From Candidatus Electrothrix marina (GTDB lineage Bacteria > Desulfobacterota > Desulfobulbia > Desulfobulbales > Desulfobulbaceae), in assembly GCA_004028495.1 (NCBI GenBank), contig MTKS01000022.1, positions 1 through 13,984 on the forward strand: a stretch of 13,984 nt of DNA. The letters are read 5' to 3'. Numbering within the stretch: the stretch's first letter is position 1; each line of letters opens with the position of its first letter. The notes beneath the pieces were generated by a model that had not been told where the DNA came from, searched no databases, and was given only the letters and a program-made list of their open reading frames with translations. Made by a program: the position numbers and the translations under genes. This document shows positions 12,502 through 13,984 of this stretch, piece after piece.

Positions 12502-12507
12502 TTTAAC

Positions 12508-12527
12508 CCACCGTCTTTAGACGGTGG
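12508..12527. repeat. IS200/IS605-type end hairpin
   Basis: CCACCGTC-TTTA-GACGGTGG is a perfect 8-bp stem with a 4-base loop, followed by TTGTTAAGT. Such subterminal hairpins are bound by TnpA at IS200/IS605 ends, so this may be the right end of the truncated element. Downstream, 12528-12965 has a further 7-bp hairpin (ATCTGGC at 12567-12573 / GCCAGAT at 12580-12586), a 20-codon ORF start at 12741, a tRNA-like scrap near 12793-12832 and an 11-T run at 12890-12900. No full gene is seen. Confidence 0.55.
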
Positions 12528-12965
12528 TTGTTAAGTCGTCTCTTTGGTGGAATCTAATGCGAAGTTATCTGGCGGCGTTGCCAGATGATATTGGAGTTGG
12601 TAAGCGACTTTGTTCGATAGGGTTCGCTACCACGTTTTCCTTCTCTCTGTCTATAACGATGACACTTTATCACCTTGTTTCTGCATAAGCAATTGAAAAC
12701 CATAGTCTCGTTCATCGATGAATTGCAAGGGGGATGAGCGATGAGTTTTTCAGGAGATCGACGTGCTGTGGAGAGGTTGAGAGAGGGGCTTGTTGGGATT
12801 TGAATCTGCGACCCCGACTTGTAACCCGCATGGCTGTGCGGTTTGATTTTGCTTTGTGATACCTGTATGGGTACAACTGCGTAAACAGATTTTTTTTTTT
12901 GCCTTGTTATTACTCTCCATGGTATTGTTTGTTAATTGATAAATATTTTCATCGAGGAGAGCGGT

Positions 12966-13984
12966 ATGAGATTAATATTGATTTATTTAAGCGTAGCATG
13001 CTTTATTTTAACAGCATGTAGTTCTACTGTTACTGTTAAAATTCATCCTCCAATAGCAGAGCGGTCAAGTGAAAAAGTACTTGCACTCTTTTTAGATGGA
13101 ACGCAGAACGATAGAGATAAAAGGACCAACATTTCAACTCTTAGTGAAATTGTAACACACCAAAACAAAGACAATTTATATGTTTTTTACAACGAAGGTG
13201 TGGGAACCAAATTTATCGGTGCTGGAACAGGCTGGGGGCTTGATACGGACGTTGCGGAAGCATATACGTTTTTGTCTGAGTACTATTCCCCAGATAGTAA
13301 ATTATATATTTTTGGTTTTAGTAGAGGAGCTTACACAAGCAGGATACTGGCGGGAATGATATACGCAATAGGAATTTATGACTTGACGTCATTTGATAAA
13401 GATGATCGTCTCAAAATATCCAAGCAACTTTATCATGCATATAAAAGAAAAGGTAACGATGTCGAATTAATAAGAAAAAACGGAGCTGGTATTATTGATA
13501 AATGGAATGGTAAATTCAACTCTAAGAAGACGAGCAGACTGAAAGTGGACTATAATCCTTCTATAGAAGTGATGGGATTGTGGGATACTGTTGAGGCTCT
13601 AGGTGTAATACCGACATTGGAAGCAATGAAGCGAGCATTGTTTGGGATTGAAGATCCACAGAACATAGTAAATCCTAATGAACGTTACATTGACCAAATA
13701 TGCAATGTAAAGCATGTGTATCATGCTCTTTCATTAGACGATAATCGAGCGAATGTATTTACTCCTATAATTATTAGTAGTGATAACGTAGTGCTTATGT
13801 GCGAGAAAAAGGATTCGTCTATTTTGAAAGTTGAAGAGGTTTGGTTTGCTGGCGCACATTCTGATGTAGGAGGAGGATATTCTATAAATGAGAATACAAA
13901 AGAAGGAGAAGATGTTGACCGAGATGTTTTCCTCTCTGGGTTATCTTTAAACTGGATGATATCAAAAATAAAAGAGTCTGCACC
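12966..13984 (+). CDS. Lipoprotein with DUF2235 / Tle1-like alpha/beta-hydrolase domain (cut by window edge)
   Basis: 339 codons to the window end, frame open. Residues 1-18 are a lipoprotein signal: hydrophobic MRLILIYLSVACFI, then lipobox LTAC with acylated C18. The rest follows the DUF2235 pattern: LFLDGTQND (41-49), YNEGVGT, nucleophile elbow GFSRGAYTSR with S119, MGLWDTVEALG, and WFAGAHSDVGGGY with the conserved His and Asp. DUF2235 includes the Tle1 phospholipases of type VI secretion and many uncharacterised hydrolases; ester or lipid hydrolysis is a family-level inference. GAGGAG at 12954-12959, 6 bases before the ATG, supports the start. The gene is clearly more AT-rich than all others here. 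The C-terminal part and any downstream immunity or partner gene are outside the window. Confidence 0.85.
   Translation, partial: MRLILIYLSVACFILTACSSTVTVKIHPPIAERSSEKVLALFLDGTQNDRDKRTNISTLSEIVTHQNKDNLYVFYNEGVGTKFIGAGTGWGLDTDVAEAYTFLSEYYSPDSKLYIFGFSRGAYTSRILAGMIYAIGIYDLTSFDKDDRLKISKQLYHAYKRKGNDVELIRKNGAGIIDKWNGKFNSKKTSRLKVDYNPSIEVMGLWDTVEALGVIPTLEAMKRALFGIEDPQNIVNPNERYIDQICNVKHVYHALSLDDNRANVFTPIIISSDNVVLMCEKKDSSILKVEEVWFAGAHSDVGGGYSINENTKEGEDVDRDVFLSGLSLNWMISKIKESA

Noticed and set aside
12407..12520. 37-codon ORF starting MRVPKRTANVASDDPMKNQR inside and beyond the 209-bp element
   Set aside because: No ribosome site, no recognised similarity, and it runs through the right inverted repeat into the IS hairpin; likely chance.

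Overview
The window looks like a piece of a Gram-negative chromosome, most likely Desulfobacterota (Desulfobulbales-like). The grounds are the Tat translocase gene, a PilR/PilS-type sigma-54 two-component pair, a stand-alone murA, lipoprotein and periplasmic signal sequences, and a dense mobile and toxin-antitoxin (TA) load. This placement is inferred from gene content and protein style only; no database was consulted.

Bases 1-5400 are the conserved part: the 5' end of tatC (minus strand, cut by the window edge), an NtrC-family response regulator and its membrane histidine kinase in tandem (plus), then murA convergent with the kinase (minus). Good sigma-70-type promoters can be read for tatC and murA. 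At 5407-6117 lies a secreted protein built from three tandem copies of a small two-cysteine domain (DUF1161-like).

Bases 6118-12250 are an accessory island made almost wholly of small TA modules and short palindromic repeats. In order: a YefM-like antitoxin with a frameshifted YoeB; a DUF4160/DUF2442 pair; an intact RelE/ParE toxin with its antitoxin (minus); an antitoxin with a frameshifted, truncated PIN toxin; a scrap of a second yoeB; a HigBA-type pair whose toxin has one in-frame TGA; a second HigBA-type pair whose toxin is truncated and frameshifted; and an intact Phd-VapC pair. Four of seven recognisable modules have a broken toxin beside an intact antitoxin. Between and inside these genes lie three kinds of short repeat: a 159-bp REP-like repeat (A) carrying the start of a REP-associated transposase (RAYT), a ~100-bp MITE-like palindromic repeat (B) with 15-bp inverted ends, and a looser GC-rich repeat (C). 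Remnants of two RAYT genes and a 5'-truncated IS200/IS605 tnpA are also present.

Bases 12250-12965 hold IS end-type hairpins, a 209-bp element with 18-bp terminal inverted repeats and flanking TTTAA, and gene debris. From 12966 to the window end runs an AT-rich gene for a lipoprotein with a DUF2235 / Tle1-like alpha/beta-hydrolase domain. Its base composition differs from everything upstream and suggests separate acquisition.
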